From Zygnema cylindricum (Eukaryota > Streptophyta > Zygnematophyceae > Zygnematales > Zygnemataceae), in NCBI GenBank assembly GCA_037447655.1, contig JBBHKE010003479.1:1-41198 (forward strand): a stretch of DNA of 41,198 nucleotides. Reading direction: 5' to 3'. Shown piece by piece: positions 11,363 through 22,378 of the stretch. Both the position numbers and the translations under genes were made by a program. The notes under the pieces were generated by a model that worked only from the letters and a program-made list of their open reading frames with translations, did no database searches and was not told the DNA's origin. The number at the start of each line of letters is the position of its first letter. Positions within the stretch are counted from its first letter, which is position 1.

Positions 11363-12524
11363 TGTGTGGTTCGAGATGCTTGGCGAGTGGATGTGGCCAC
11401 CACCCTGCTTCATCACATCAATCGGACAATCACCTGTGCAGCCATTTATGTCCAAAGAGGCAATTGCCATATTTATGCTGTTTCCGCCGTCTTGTACCTT
11501 TGTGTACGCAAACGTACTCTTTATGTGTGTATATTACATAAAAGTAAAAGAGGTGGAAAGGCATGGGTGAATATTTAAATTATCGGTGTTCGCGTCGGTA
11601 TTAGGTACGGACACCAAAAAGTAAAAGCGTCAAGATTCGATGAACTTTTCGTCGGTTACGGCGGTGGTGTGAATCTAAACGCTAAGATGGAGCACGATCG
11701 ACAGCCTCTAAGATCGTGCCACGTTCTTTTTGTACTCACGGTGGCCTCTTGGGTCATGCAACGTGCTGGCTGATATTTGATGAACATCATTTGAGATTTT
11801 TTTTGTCCCAAAGAAACATGTTTACGTGAACTTTACAAGAGCCGTTAGATATGTACGACCTAGTGTTGGGTATCGGGTAATTTCATATCGCGATAATTTC
11901 GATATTCAATATATTGAATATCGATGGAGGAGAATCCTCGATATATCGTATCGAGACCAACATAAACCATCGCGATTTATATCGCGATATATAATATTTT
12001 ATAAATTTAATATTTTATATAATATGTTATTTTAGCGATAAAGACAAATTGTCTGATACGCGACGCACGACGTGATTTGCGTTCCGTGACTTAAAGGTAG
12101 ACGCCGCAAAATGTAACCGACAAACCGACCATTTTCGTATGGAAATCCGTACTTGCGTATTACGTACGTGTACTTCGCAAGTGTACCGTTTCAATTAACC
12201 TCAGAGATCTCCTTCACTCTGCTGACTTTCAGGAAAAAACCGTACTTTTCAGCAAAGATTTTACGGCCACCTTCTCCGAAGGCACGTGACTTTGGAGACC
12301 TGTGAAAAATTTCATTTTTTTTTTTTAATTGCATCGATATATTGACGATACGATATATTTTCAATATATAGAAAACATATCGCGATATTTATATTTTCGA
12401 TATATTGAAGCGATATATTGATTATCGGGTACCTAAAATTCGATATATATATCGAATATCGGCAAACGGTCCTCGATACCCAACACTGCTAGAAAACATA
12501 CATGTACGTATATTTGGTTGACTA
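11363..12524. repeat. Repeat family R, copy B (interrupted by a hAT-like element)
   Basis: Matches copy A from 11363 to 11860 without the Harbinger-like insertion. It continues after 12488 with CTAGAAAACATACATGTACG, which in copy A follows directly on GTACGACC. The missing 8331-type flank shows that both copies extend to about the same right border (TTGACTACA). Confidence 0.85.
11861..12488. mobile_element. hAT-like non-autonomous element inside repeat R
   Basis: Left end TAGTGTTGGGTATCGGG and right end CGATACCCAACACTG are inverted repeats, and the termini resemble the elements at 1653 and 37960. Copy A of the host repeat shows the unoccupied site GTACGACCTAGAAAAC. No clear 8-bp duplication is left. 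The interior contains many ATATCG/CGATAT palindromic words plus a non-homologous middle, and there is no transposase. Confidence 0.8.
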
Positions 12525-13900
12525 CAGTACTCACCTTTCTTTAATTTTAGGCCAGTTTTGTTATTTTGCAATGACGGAAATCACGGGATCCGATGCGTTA
12601 CTCCGCCGACAAATCATTCTGTTGTCTCGCACGGCGCATCGCACACGATTTCATCGAAGTGACGATACCGATACGAAAGGGACATCGGAACGATCGCTAC
12701 TCTCCCAGGGGATTAGGCCCTAGGCCCTAGGCCCGTACTCCTAACGCATAGGGAGCGAACCGACCTCAGAAAGTCGTCGTATAGCGACACGTGTTTGCGA
12801 AGCTTCCAGATGGTTGGTGGAACCCTAAACGTTTCTCCAGGCGGAACTCTCTCCCGAGAGTCTAGGCAGTAGGCACCTAGGGAACGAGGGAAGCTTCCTA
12901 GCCGCCTCTCACACGCGCGCCATATATCGTTAATGTCGCGAGACTCGCGCGGATGGTTTTGCATATGATACGAGAAATTTCGTATGCCTGCCTGCTTCTA
13001 GAGTTCTAGTCGTAGGCGATCGACTAGATCGGACGGCTATGATCTACTCCCCAAAGTATGGCGTTGAGTATCGCTATGTGGAGAAAGCATATGTAGTTGC
13101 GAAGACGTCACCGGTTTGAGGACGCGTGGACATTCGGTGCTGGTGCGGGCAGATGTCAGGGAAAGAAAACTTTTTTAATCTGCCCGTCGAGGAAAAAGGA
13201 GAAATATATTTGTAGATGAAACATTTTGACTATTGGTCAGGCAAAATTCTTAATTGCAATTAGCAACTACTGCCAGCTTGCATCCTCTCATTGGCCACGT
13301 AACCGGAATGTCATTTCGATTTTGTCTTTTCGTATGTTATTGCGAAACAATATTATTTTTCTGTCAGAAAAATCCGCCAACCACGATCCAGGAAAATCCT
13401 TTTCATGTACGAATAATGTACGGATAATGTCATTCGTTTTCTGTGGCCCGCCATACTTTATTACGGAAACAATACTGTACGGCAGACAGACGCCGTACAA
13501 AAAGGGCGCGAAGTGCGATAGTTCCTGTGATCCACGCGCTGACTTTCTCCTCCTGCCTCCAACACCTTCCTTCCCTCTCCCCCTCTCTATCCCTCTCCCT
13601 CCCTCTCCCTTTCTCCCTCTCGCCTGGAGTCTACCCAGACCGCCTCCACTCGTGCCACGTGGCTCCTTTACTTAATTTGCCACGTGGCTACACGCAACCA
13701 CCATTCCACTGAACTCGATCTCCCCCTCTCTCTCTCTCTCTCTCTCCTCTTTCGCCTTGACGTGGCTTCTGTCGATCTTTTATTTCACTTTATTAAGCTT
13801 TTAAATTTTCCCAAATCCCTTTAAAAAGTACGAATACTGTACTTGGTAGCTCCTATAATTCTCAAATTGAAAATCCGTACGATACATCCGTACGGTCTCC
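12525..13900. other. Upstream region of the transporter gene
   Basis: No gene is recognised; frames on both strands are short and unfamiliar. At 12716-12735 the word GGCCCTA is repeated (GGCCCTAGGCCCTAGGCCC), giving nested CCTAGG palindromes. From 13541 to 13625 and again at 13721-13747 there are long pyrimidine tracts (CTCCCTCTC words and (CT)n), a common arrangement in plant promoters and 5' leaders. The promoter of the gene starting at 13901 should lie in the last few hundred bases, but no TATA box stands out. Confidence 0.4.
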
Positions 13901-14011
13901 ATGGGTCTCTTCTCGCGGCGAATTCCGGGAGGGGAGTCTCTCCCTCTCCGCGTGACGCTGGTGGCCCTCGCGCTTCTCTACTCCGTCGCAGCCTCAGGTA
14001 GACTCTCCTCT

Positions 14012-14065
<54 letters not shown>

Positions 14066-16841
14066 CGCTCTCGCTCTTCCTCTCTCTCACACCCACTCTC
14101 GTTTTTCTCTCATGTTCTCTCTCTCTCTCTTTCCCTTTTCCTCTCCTTCTTCCTCTTAGCTCTCTCTTTTAGCTCTTTCTTCTCGCCCATCTCTTCCTCT
14201 CCCTCTCCCATTCCCTCTCCCTCTCCCTCTCCCACTCCCTCTCCCTCTCACACTCCCTCTCCCTCGCCCTCTCTCTCACCTTCTCTCTTGAGTTTTGTTC
14301 TTTCTTTTATTTTTTTCTTCCCTCCTCCCACTTCCCTTGTTTTTTTCCCAAAGAAACATTCTCTCCCTCACTCTGCCTCGTCAGCCAGATGATGACGCTG
14401 CTGACGTGGCATTCTGGGAAAGCCTCCGATTCCGCAAACCACCCACGAGTCATTGTCGCCACTGTCGCCAAGAAACTGACTTTTTTTTCTTGTTTTAATC
14501 ATTGCCACGTGGCATTGCAGGAGTGGTTTTCGGATTCTCTGGAATCTACTCTGTCCTGGTGTATGACGTCAAAGCGTTTGTCAGCTTGTGCCCTGCTGAC
14601 GCTCCCCCCGAATCTCTCCCCTGTCCCGCCCAATCGAGCGCTCTCTCTCTCATGTTTACTATTGGCTGTACGACCACCTCCGGATTCGCCTTTTTAATAG
14701 GCTTATTTTTGGACTATTTTGGACCTCGAATAACGGTCTGTTTCGGTTCTTTTTTCCTGGGAACCGGTCTTTTTTTAGTCGCTTTTGCTCAGGATTTTGG
14801 GGACTCTCTTTACTATTGGGGTTTTTTTGTCATCGCAATCGGGGGTCCTTGTATATTTAATTCCACTTACAGCTTCGGAGAGCTTTTTCCAACTCAATCT
14901 TCGATGATCATTGGGGCTTTGAGTACGGGTTTTAATTCGTCGACGATTATTCTTACGATGTTTAGTTGGGTTATTAAAGAGTTTCATGTTTCGTTTAAAA
15001 CAATGTTTTTAGGATATTCGGTGATACCGATTTCGGTTTTCCTCGTGAGTTTGTTTTTATTTCCGGACGAGCCGTTTAATGCTGCAACAAGTGGTCCAAA
15101 TTTGGGGGCCGATGGGTCGGAGAAAGGAGCAAGTGGTACTTTGGAAGGAGAGAGGGAGGAAGAGAAGGTAGAGGTAGCTCCAAGGTTTATAGGTGAACTT
15201 CATAGAGTATGGACATTAACATTGGCTTCAGAAGCTAAATACCCAAATCGTGATATCGAGGGGTACAATGGGGAATATCCGGACCCGATTAAGGAAGGAG
15301 ACGAAGAATACGGAAACTCAGAAGTTTCCGATTTAAAAGAACCACTTCTGAGGAAATGGGTGCCGGAGGAAGATCTGACAGGTGCCACTAAATCAGAGGG
15401 AAGGAGAGCTCCTTATCGAAGAAGACGCTCGTTTCTATTTGACGACGGACCTCCAAGAATTTATAACACATCGTTTTTGACGCAAATTTCTTCGCCCATT
15501 TTTTGGACAATGGCGGTATCCACAGCATTTGTGGTGTTGAGAGTAAATTATTACATCCAAACGCTTTATTCGCAACTTCTTTTTTCGGCAACCAGGGAGC
15601 ATCCAGGTGAGTCCGAATTATGCAGGGAGGGCGGGGAGAGGGAGAGGGAGAGGGAGAGGGAGAGGAGGGACTTTTGGCAATATTGGAAGACCTGTCGTTT
15701 GTAAATTATATCCAGATGCTTATTGTATCTGACCTTTAATGGCGACTCGCTCACCCTCATCCTAACTCTTTTCTTTCCCCTTCCCTCCTCCTTCCTCCCT
15801 CTCCCTCCTTCCTCTTCCTCTCCCTCCAGGCGATCCTGATGCTGCGATTGCGGCTGCGAGCTTCTACTCGGCGCTGTTCAATCTGATACTTCCACCTGGC
15901 GGTGTGCTGATGATCCCGGTCGTCGGATACGTGATGGTGGAGCTCGGCTTCGTGCCCACGTTCCTCGTCATCGCGGTGCTGCACTTCCTGTTCTGCGTCG
16001 TCAACTGCATGCTCGCCTTTCCACTCAAACTGCAGGTGGGAGGACGGTTTTCTCCTTCTTTCAACTCTCTTTTACCTTGTTTACTCTCCCCTCTTTGTGG
16101 CTGTTGGCTATCCCTCTCCATTCCCTCTTTTTCTCCCTTGCTCTCACTTTTTCGTCTCCACTCTCTCCATCCATCCACCCATCCATCCATCCATCCATCC
16201 ATCCATCCATCCATCCATCCATCCATCCATCCATCCATCCATCCATCCATGAACCGTTGCTTTCTCCGACCTTCTTCTCGATCCTCTCCCCTACTCCATC
16301 AATTCCTCTCTTTCATACTTCCGATGCTCTTCATTTTTCTTTTGATTCTCTTTCTCCTTTTTTGGCCTCCTCTCCTTGGTTACCTGCATTGCCGTTCTCC
16401 CTTCTTCCTCTTGATGCCTCCTATTCTCACCACTCGTTGGTCCTAAAATTTACTCTTTTGGATTCGAAATATGTGAAGTTTGTAGAATTGACATACTTTG
16501 ATGTCCCATTGTGTTATTTCCAGGTAGTTTCCTTTGTATTATATGCCAGTTTGCGCCCCTTTGTTTTTGGCGGAATGGCGGCTTACATCGGCCGAATTTT
16601 TGGTTTCGTCAATTTTGGTAAACTTTATGGACTCGTGCGATTGGTCGGAGCACTAGCTGTGTCACTCGAATATCCATTACAAGCTCTGACAGTGAATGCT
16701 CTGGGTGGAAATTATTTCCACGTCAACCTCGGGTTTCTTGTGGGAGGTCTGGGTCTATTTGCATTTCCTCTTTATTTGTGGAAATATGTATTTTACGGTT
16801 ATTTTTTTAGACCCCCGACTATCGTAGTTCCACGATTGTGA
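13901..16841 (+). CDS. Major-facilitator transporter, SLC43/FMP42-like
   Basis: Four exons: 13901-13997, 14521-15606, 15830-16035 and 16524-16841 (TGA). All junctions are GT-AG and in phase, giving 568 aa. The SLC43/FMP42 branch of the MFS carries amino acids or related small solutes across membranes in animals and fungi; the substrate here is unknown. Features seen: a first membrane helix (LLYSVAASG joined to [14 protein letters not shown]), a loop with conserved Cys, the MFS loop [10 protein letters not shown] (family pattern GxxxDRxGxR), [11 protein letters not shown], an unusually polar intracellular loop at about residues 215-345, then six further hydrophobic segments including [21 protein letters not shown], which is diagnostic for the family. 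The start is the first ATG of an open exon with good context (TCCATGGGT). The introns are full of CT and CATC repeats. Family assignment is sure; the physiological role is not. Confidence 0.9.
14019..14062 (+). repeat. (TC)n microsatellite in transporter intron 1
   Basis: More than 20 TC units just after the splice donor at 13998. CTC-rich low-complexity sequence continues to about 14290. Confidence 0.95.
16166..16251 (+). repeat. (CATC)n microsatellite in transporter intron 3
   Basis: About 21 tandem CATC units with one interruption near 16179. This tract creates long artificial open frames on both strands. Confidence 0.95.
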
Positions 16842-17153
16842 ACATTTGCACTGTGCTCCAAAGTACCGGTGCTCTGTGTATGATGTTGTTCAAATAAGTC
16901 AGTTACAGAAACTGAAGATAGGGTTGTTAGTTGATAGGAGAGAATTTTGAACCGTAGGCTGATTTAGGCGAGCAATATGTTGTGATAATCGGATCAATTA
17001 GCAATAATTTTGACGACATTGTTTCTTTTTAGGAGTTAGAAGTAGTTTCTAGTTAGGATTAGATGTCAGATTGTCAAAGGAGCGGCACTTTTTTTGTTTA
17101 AGAATGGTTTGGACCATTCTCAACACGCGAAAACTAGCTTGTATTTGTTCAGC

Positions 17154-17159
17154 AATAAA
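17154..17159 (+). promoter_or_regulatory. Candidate polyadenylation signal of transporter gene
   Basis: AATAAA lies 313 bp after the TGA at 16839-16841, in AT-rich sequence. It is the first canonical signal downstream. The transcript end was not otherwise determined. Confidence 0.5.
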
Positions 17160-17317
17160 AACACAGTTATAGGTATTTGCAGAGGTATTCATAGGTCCTC
17201 TCTCGTAGTGAGCGAAGTAAACTAGTGATGTAACATCGATTATCTAAGTTTCAACAATGTATATTTAAATTCCAATGAATAAGTTGAGACGGCATATCAC
17301 TTTTATTTGTGTTTTTG

Positions 17318-17342
17318 TTTTTTTTTTTTTTTTTTTTTTTTT
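17318..17342 (+). repeat. Poly-T run (25 nt)
   Basis: Uninterrupted T25. No coding sequence is recognised between 16842 and 17562. The tract could be the reverse-complement tail of a retrocopy, but no such copy was recognised beside it. Confidence 0.9.
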
Positions 17343-17562
17343 GGTGTTTGTTGCTTATAGTGCGTCATGGTCTCGGTTATGGTGTATGCCTTCCAGTAAA
17401 AAAGGAATTGTGGACGAAAGAAAATAAATATTCAGAAACTGGTGTTAGTGCCAAATGTGATTCTTGCACGTGGAAGTGTATTGATAAATACACAATTCAA
17501 GCGTCACTGCACAGACTTCAGTAGGGGTAATTAACTAATTACTATTAGTGATTAACTACGGA

Positions 17563-18733
17563 CAGAGGTCGCAAACGGTCAACCGAAACCGTGACCGACC
17601 GTTAACCGACCGCCCGCGTCGGACCCGGAACGGATTCGGTTGCCAAATTTGGGGGGCCAGGCGAATTCGGGCGTTTGATTCACAGAAAAAAAAAAAAATC
17701 GGTTACGGTCGGGTAAGCAAAAAACGAAAAAAAAATAAGAAATTTGTACTGTCAATTCAATACAACATTATTGTACTTTGTACTCTTGTTATCGTGGAAG
17801 GTATACGGGAGATGTACCACTAATTTTGTACTTATTCGGGTACGGGCGGGTACGGTTAGTCGCGAGAAGTCGAGTTTCGGTTAACTTTTGTTTTCGTAAA
17901 CGCCGGCCGGTTAACGGTCAACAATTTTGGAGCGTGACATAACTCGGTCGGGCGTCGGTTACTCAGATTTTGAAAAAAAAAAAAACGGTCGGTTTTGGTT
18001 ATCTAAAATTTTGACTTTTGTGACCTCTGGTCTCGGTCGGGAGTCGGTTACTCAGATTTTGAAAAAAAAAAAACGGTCGGTTTCGATTATGTAAAATTTT
18101 GACTTTTGCAGAGGGCGCAAAAGTCAAAATTTTACATAACCGAAACCCACCGTTTTTTTTTTTTTTCAGAATCTGAGTAACCGACGCCCGACCGAGTTAT
18201 GTCACGCTCCAAAATTGTTGACCGTTAACCGGCCGGCGTTTACGAAAATAAATGTTAACCGAAACTTGATTTCTCACGACTAACAGTACCCGCCCGTAAC
18301 CGAAAAAGTACAAAATTAGTTAATGTACGACGTATGAATAAGCCAATAATTACGATTTGTCGCGTTCCCTAAGATTTGCGAAATGAATAGTGTTTACTAC
18401 CGTGTCAGATTTGCGACGCTTTGTCGCGTTCCCTAAGATTTGCGAAATGAATAGTGTTACTACCGTGTCAGATTTGCGACGCTAATCATGATGTCACGTA
18501 CTTCCACGATACCAAAGAGTACAAAGTACAATAATGTTGGATTGTATGGACAGTACAAAATTTTCATTTTTTTTTGTTTTTTGGTTAACCGACCGTAACC
18601 GACCATTTTTTTTCCTGGTGAATCAACCGACCGCAACCGCCCGGCCCCCAAAATTTGGCAACCGAATCGGTTCCGGATCCGGCGCGGGCGGTCGGTTAAC
18701 GGTCGGTCACGGTTTCGGTTACGGTCTTTGCAG
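17563..18733. mobile_element. Inverted (fold-back) pair of hAT-like elements
   Basis: Sequence from 17563 re-reads as its reverse complement from about 18733 backwards, with the symmetry centre near 18110. Shared blocks include CGGTCAACCGAAACC, GTTAACCGACCGCCCGCG, ATTGTACTTTGTAC, CGGCCGGTTAACGGTCAAC and GACTTTTG. The element end CAGAGGTCGCAAA occurs at 17563, as its complement GACTTTTGTGACCTCTG at 18013-18029, and as CAGAGGGCGCAAAAGTC at the centre (18109). This suggests two complete elements in opposite orientation plus a local duplication of about 80 bp (17945-18025 and 18030-18108). There is no transposase. CAGRGG ends are typical of hAT-type elements. Confidence 0.8.
18358..18483 (+). repeat. 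Tandem duplication, 63/64-bp unit
   Basis: TTGTCGCGTTCCCTAAGATT ... CAGATTTGCGACGC occurs twice back to back, with a single T difference in the TGTTTACTACC/TGTTACTACC part. It lies inside the right arm of the fold-back and is absent from the left arm, so it arose after the inversion. Confidence 0.92.
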
Positions 18734-19742
18734 CAGGTTTTGCCGATTTTGGTACTTGGTAACAATATACCGTAACGCCAGTATTCGTGGTCTCGTGGTA
18801 TTATTATAATATCGCAATAGCGTCACTATCTGTACTAATATTTCCGTCTTCGGTAATTCCGTACGCTTCAAACGATTTTTTTTCTACGCCGTCGAGGCTA
18901 AAAAATATTTATCAGTACGGCTAGCTCCGCTGTGCCGTACCGTAATAAATCTGTACGAATGTTTGCCTTCGTACCTTGCTTCCAATTTTTCAGATTATGT
19001 GCGCAGAATTTCAGGCCAATCGAGAGGTCGGTGAATATTTGGCGAGATATGATTTCCGTCGGGATCACTGTTCGGCTATTGGTCGACTGTCGGCATGTAC
19101 GAATTATCGATATTTGTTGGCAAGATCGATAAATATCGAAGTTTCAAGGTCGCGATATTGATACATATAGGGTGAGAGAGGGAGAGAGGGAGAGAGGGAG
19201 AGGGAGAGGGAGGGAGTGAGAGGGGAAAATGAAGGCGATCATAAACTTCAGCACTTTACTGAAATCGCCTCATTAGTTGATCTAAGAAAGGATGTCAATA
19301 CGTCGTCGATTTAATCTGGCTGTGGTGTGCCAATAACAAAATGGCCATCCACACAACTCCCTGGCAACCTATTCGAAATTCTAAGGAAGTCTAGCGCCTA
19401 CCGAAAATAGTGTGGATTTCCGATACTGTCTACACCAAACACAAGGATTTCACTCACAAAGAAAAAAACAGTAACTTTTGTATACCAAGGAGAGACATGT
19501 TTGTGATCACAGACATTCAAAATGTAGTACACACTAAATCCAAAAAATTAAAGGAAATGAATTCTTTCAGCATGTGTCAATATACTTTTATGAATAAAAT
19601 CGCTTCATCTCGTTCGCACGATTAACAGTATACTGCAAAAAAGTACCTGCGATCCAAAATTAATCACACACATTTCTCCGAATAATTGAACACCTTCAAT
19701 ACGCAGCAGTTGATTTTTTGTTTTTATAATTTCAAAGGTAAG
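18734..19742. other. Region upstream of the J-domain exons
   Basis: Must contain the first exon(s) of the J-domain gene, encoding its N-terminus and probably a signal peptide, but I could not identify them. The ATG frames at 18932 and 18976 are not convincing. A GA-rich microsatellite (GGGAGA units) lies at 19168-19220. CGATAT-rich sequence around 19105-19160 looks like a decayed hAT-MITE fragment. Confidence 0.4.
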
Positions 19743-22084
19743 ACGTAGTGTTAGGTGTTGATAAAAATGCAAGTGAACGGGACATAAAGAAAGCTTTTCA
19801 TAGGTAAGTTTTTTCAAGTTAAATGGCAGTTTATTCATTTCTCGTTTCATAAAAGAATGAAATTTCGCACGAGATATTTGTTCTTTCAACTTTTCTTATG
19901 AGAATTGTTAAATTTTTGATACAGGCAGTCCTTGAAGTACCATCCTGATAAAAATCCGTCGAAGAGCGCAGAAGCTAAGTTCCAAGAAATTTTAAACGGT
20001 AACTATTACTCTTGACCAACACTTCAATTTTAGTTTCTTTTGCACTTAAAAAACATAATTGTCTAACATTCGGATAAGAAAGTCAATATATGGATGATAA
20101 AAGGCAATAATTAGGTGGAATTTTCCTTTTTCGTGTCGCTTTCCTTTTGCTGTGAGGAAGTTTTCAGCTGAAGATGTATGTGAGCCTTTTTTTTTTAATG
20201 CTTTTTTTTTTCCAGCTCTGTTGTTTATAGTATTGATTTCATTTTCCAGCTGATTTCATTGCTTCATAACTTTTTCAAGTACTGCATTAGTAGTTTGTGG
20301 CTTAATGAATTTTAACGGCTTCATTCATAGTTTGATTGTTTTTCCGGAATTTGTCTTCAATTTTTAACTTTTGTCACAGTAATGGTCACACTTTTTTTTC
20401 CCCTTGAAAAAATTATAGTGAAATAAATATTCAGACGATTGGCTTAACATTCTGACTTTAAAGCCCTAATGAATTACAGGAAAATTGATCTATAGATATC
20501 CTGCTACTATTACAATTTTTGGTGTCAAATGGAAATGTTAATTTTTAAGTTGCATGTTGTATCTATCGCTTTTGATGTTGATAACACTAATTTGGTTGCG
20601 ACTATTTTAAGCCGAGAAGTTGACTTGAACCGCCCACGTTTCGTTAAACTTAATTAAGTATTAGTGAGAGTAATTCCGCTGTTATACTCATAATTTCCTC
20701 CTACACTAATAGTGATGAGCGGTGTAAAATGTTTCCTCAATCTCGGAAGCAATAAAATAAGTTTCTTTTGTTTTTTTATTTTTTTACACTGTTTGTGTAT
20801 TTATGGCTATGGTGTGGTTGCAGCATATGATGTTCTTTCGGATGAAGAAAAGGGGAGGCAGTATGATATGTACGGAGAGGAGGGCATGAAAGGCTTTGGA
20901 AGTGGAGGAGGAGGAGGCCCTTCTGCTGGACCTGGGGGTGGTTTTGGTGGAGGCCAACATTTTTCTTTCCATTCAAGTGGAGGAGGAGGAGGAGGAGGCA
21001 TACCATTTCAGGACATATTTGGTGGAGGTGGTGGGAGCAGGCAATTTCAGTTCAATTTTGGCCAAGGTGGGGGGGGAGTGATGGAAGTGAAGGTATTTTC
21101 CAAAACATATTTGGTGGTAATCAGGAGACGAAATCTGGATGTCAAGGAGACCAAGCTGATGGATGGAGTGGTTTGAAGGGGATAGAGAAACTAAGTCATT
21201 CAAGCTTTCCTGAAAATGTGTTACATGCGGTTGAAACCGTGGTTAGTTATTTTTGCGGATCTGACGCCCTCTGAAGCTTCTATGGCCAAATCTGAGGTCG
21301 AGCAAGCCATGAAAGAGCTGAAAGGCCTTCTGAAGGTAGTTTTCTATCACAGTTTAATTGTGCGAAAACTATTGGAAATGGTATATGTGGTAACCCCTTA
21401 CTAAAGGCGTATTGTATGGCGTTTTCGAGTATAAGACGCCTATAGTACGGGTATATTGCATGTGCTTTTTCAGTTTATTTTTGCACATTCGAATTATGTG
21501 TTATATGCTGCAATCTGTTTTAACATATAAAAAAAATAAATTAAAAAAAAAAAAAAAAAAAAAAAGGGAGCAGAAAACTAAGAGATCTGAAACCTTGTGG
21601 AAGAGAGATATCTTGGTTTATACCAACGAGAAATCTACCTGAAATCTGTTAGGAACATTGTTTTTTTCCAGTTGGCCATCAGTCTCTAACGAAGAAAGGA
21701 GTCTTATTGAGTTATTTCATAATTTTTTATGATTTTTTTTTTTTTTCATGTCTGTCAGTGATTGACTATGTTAACTGAGTCCAATTTTTTTTGATTGAGC
21801 AGGTGGGAGTTGTGACATGCCAAGAGGAGAAAAATTTGTGTGCGAAGTATGGTAATGGAAAGGTTTCCGCCTCTTTGTTTCCATGGGGTCTGGCAGCTAA
21901 AGCGAAGCCCCTTCCCTATAAGGGTCATTCAACAAAATTGGATCCATCCTCCTTTGAAAAACCTTTCGCTAAGGCATCTGAACTACCCCGTGCCATTCTC
22001 TTTACTAACAAGGATGTCACTCCGACTGTTTGGCGGTCCGTGAGTACGGCATTCCACCAATGAGTAAAGCTTTTTGAGGTGCAG
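19743..22084 (+). pseudogene. J-domain protein with thioredoxin-like C-terminal part; frame-disrupted
   Basis: Exons seen: 19743-19803, 19925-19998, 20824-21335 and 21803-22084. The J domain is clear: VVLGVDKNASERDIKKAFHR, then YHPDKNPSKSAEAKFQEI with the HPD motif that stimulates Hsp70 ATPase, then AYDVLSDEEKGRQYD. A Gly/Phe-rich linker with IPFQDIFGG and IFQNIFGG follows. The C-terminal part looks thioredoxin-folded (SFPENV, WLVIFADLTPSE, VGVVTCQEEKNLCAKYG, LPRAILFTNKDVTPTVWR) but has no CxxC, so it would be redox-inactive. This layout suggests an ER Hsp70 co-chaperone. The frame is lost at a run of eight G (21069-21076) and regained at GAAACC (21233-21238). A TGA at 22062-22064 interrupts a conserved stretch before VKLFEVQ. 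The first and last exons were not found. It is either a decaying gene or an affected assembly. Confidence 0.75.
21543..21565 (+). repeat. Poly-A run (23 nt)
   Basis: Uninterrupted A23 inside the intron between the exons at 20824-21335 and 21803-22084. Confidence 0.9.
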
Positions 22085-22378
22085 GTATGATTTTTTTTTA
22101 GTAAAAATGAGGTGGCTATGAAGTCTTATGAACAAAGCCTTCGTATTTTGCGGTACGCCGCAAGCGAATAAAATAAAAAGCAAATCATGCTGCTCTCTTT
22201 TACCATTCACTATATAGCGAGAGACACTACAATACGTATCATATAGTTCGCGTTACAGCGTTATGGCCTACGTGCTACAAAGTACGACTCACACAACTTA
22301 AATCAAAGAAACAATGTACAACTGAAGTTACGGAACCAATAGCTGCAACAGCTCATACAGTGAGAAACCCTAACATTA

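Noticed and set aside
15864-16250. Long minus-strand frame of repeated MDGW residues and the plus-strand IHPS repeat frame
   Set aside because: Both are translations of the (CATC)n microsatellite in a transporter intron.
20570-20710. Possible MITE in the J-domain gene intron (TTGATAACACTAATTTGG)
   Set aside because: Shares a short motif with 26382 but no matching opposite end or target duplication was found.
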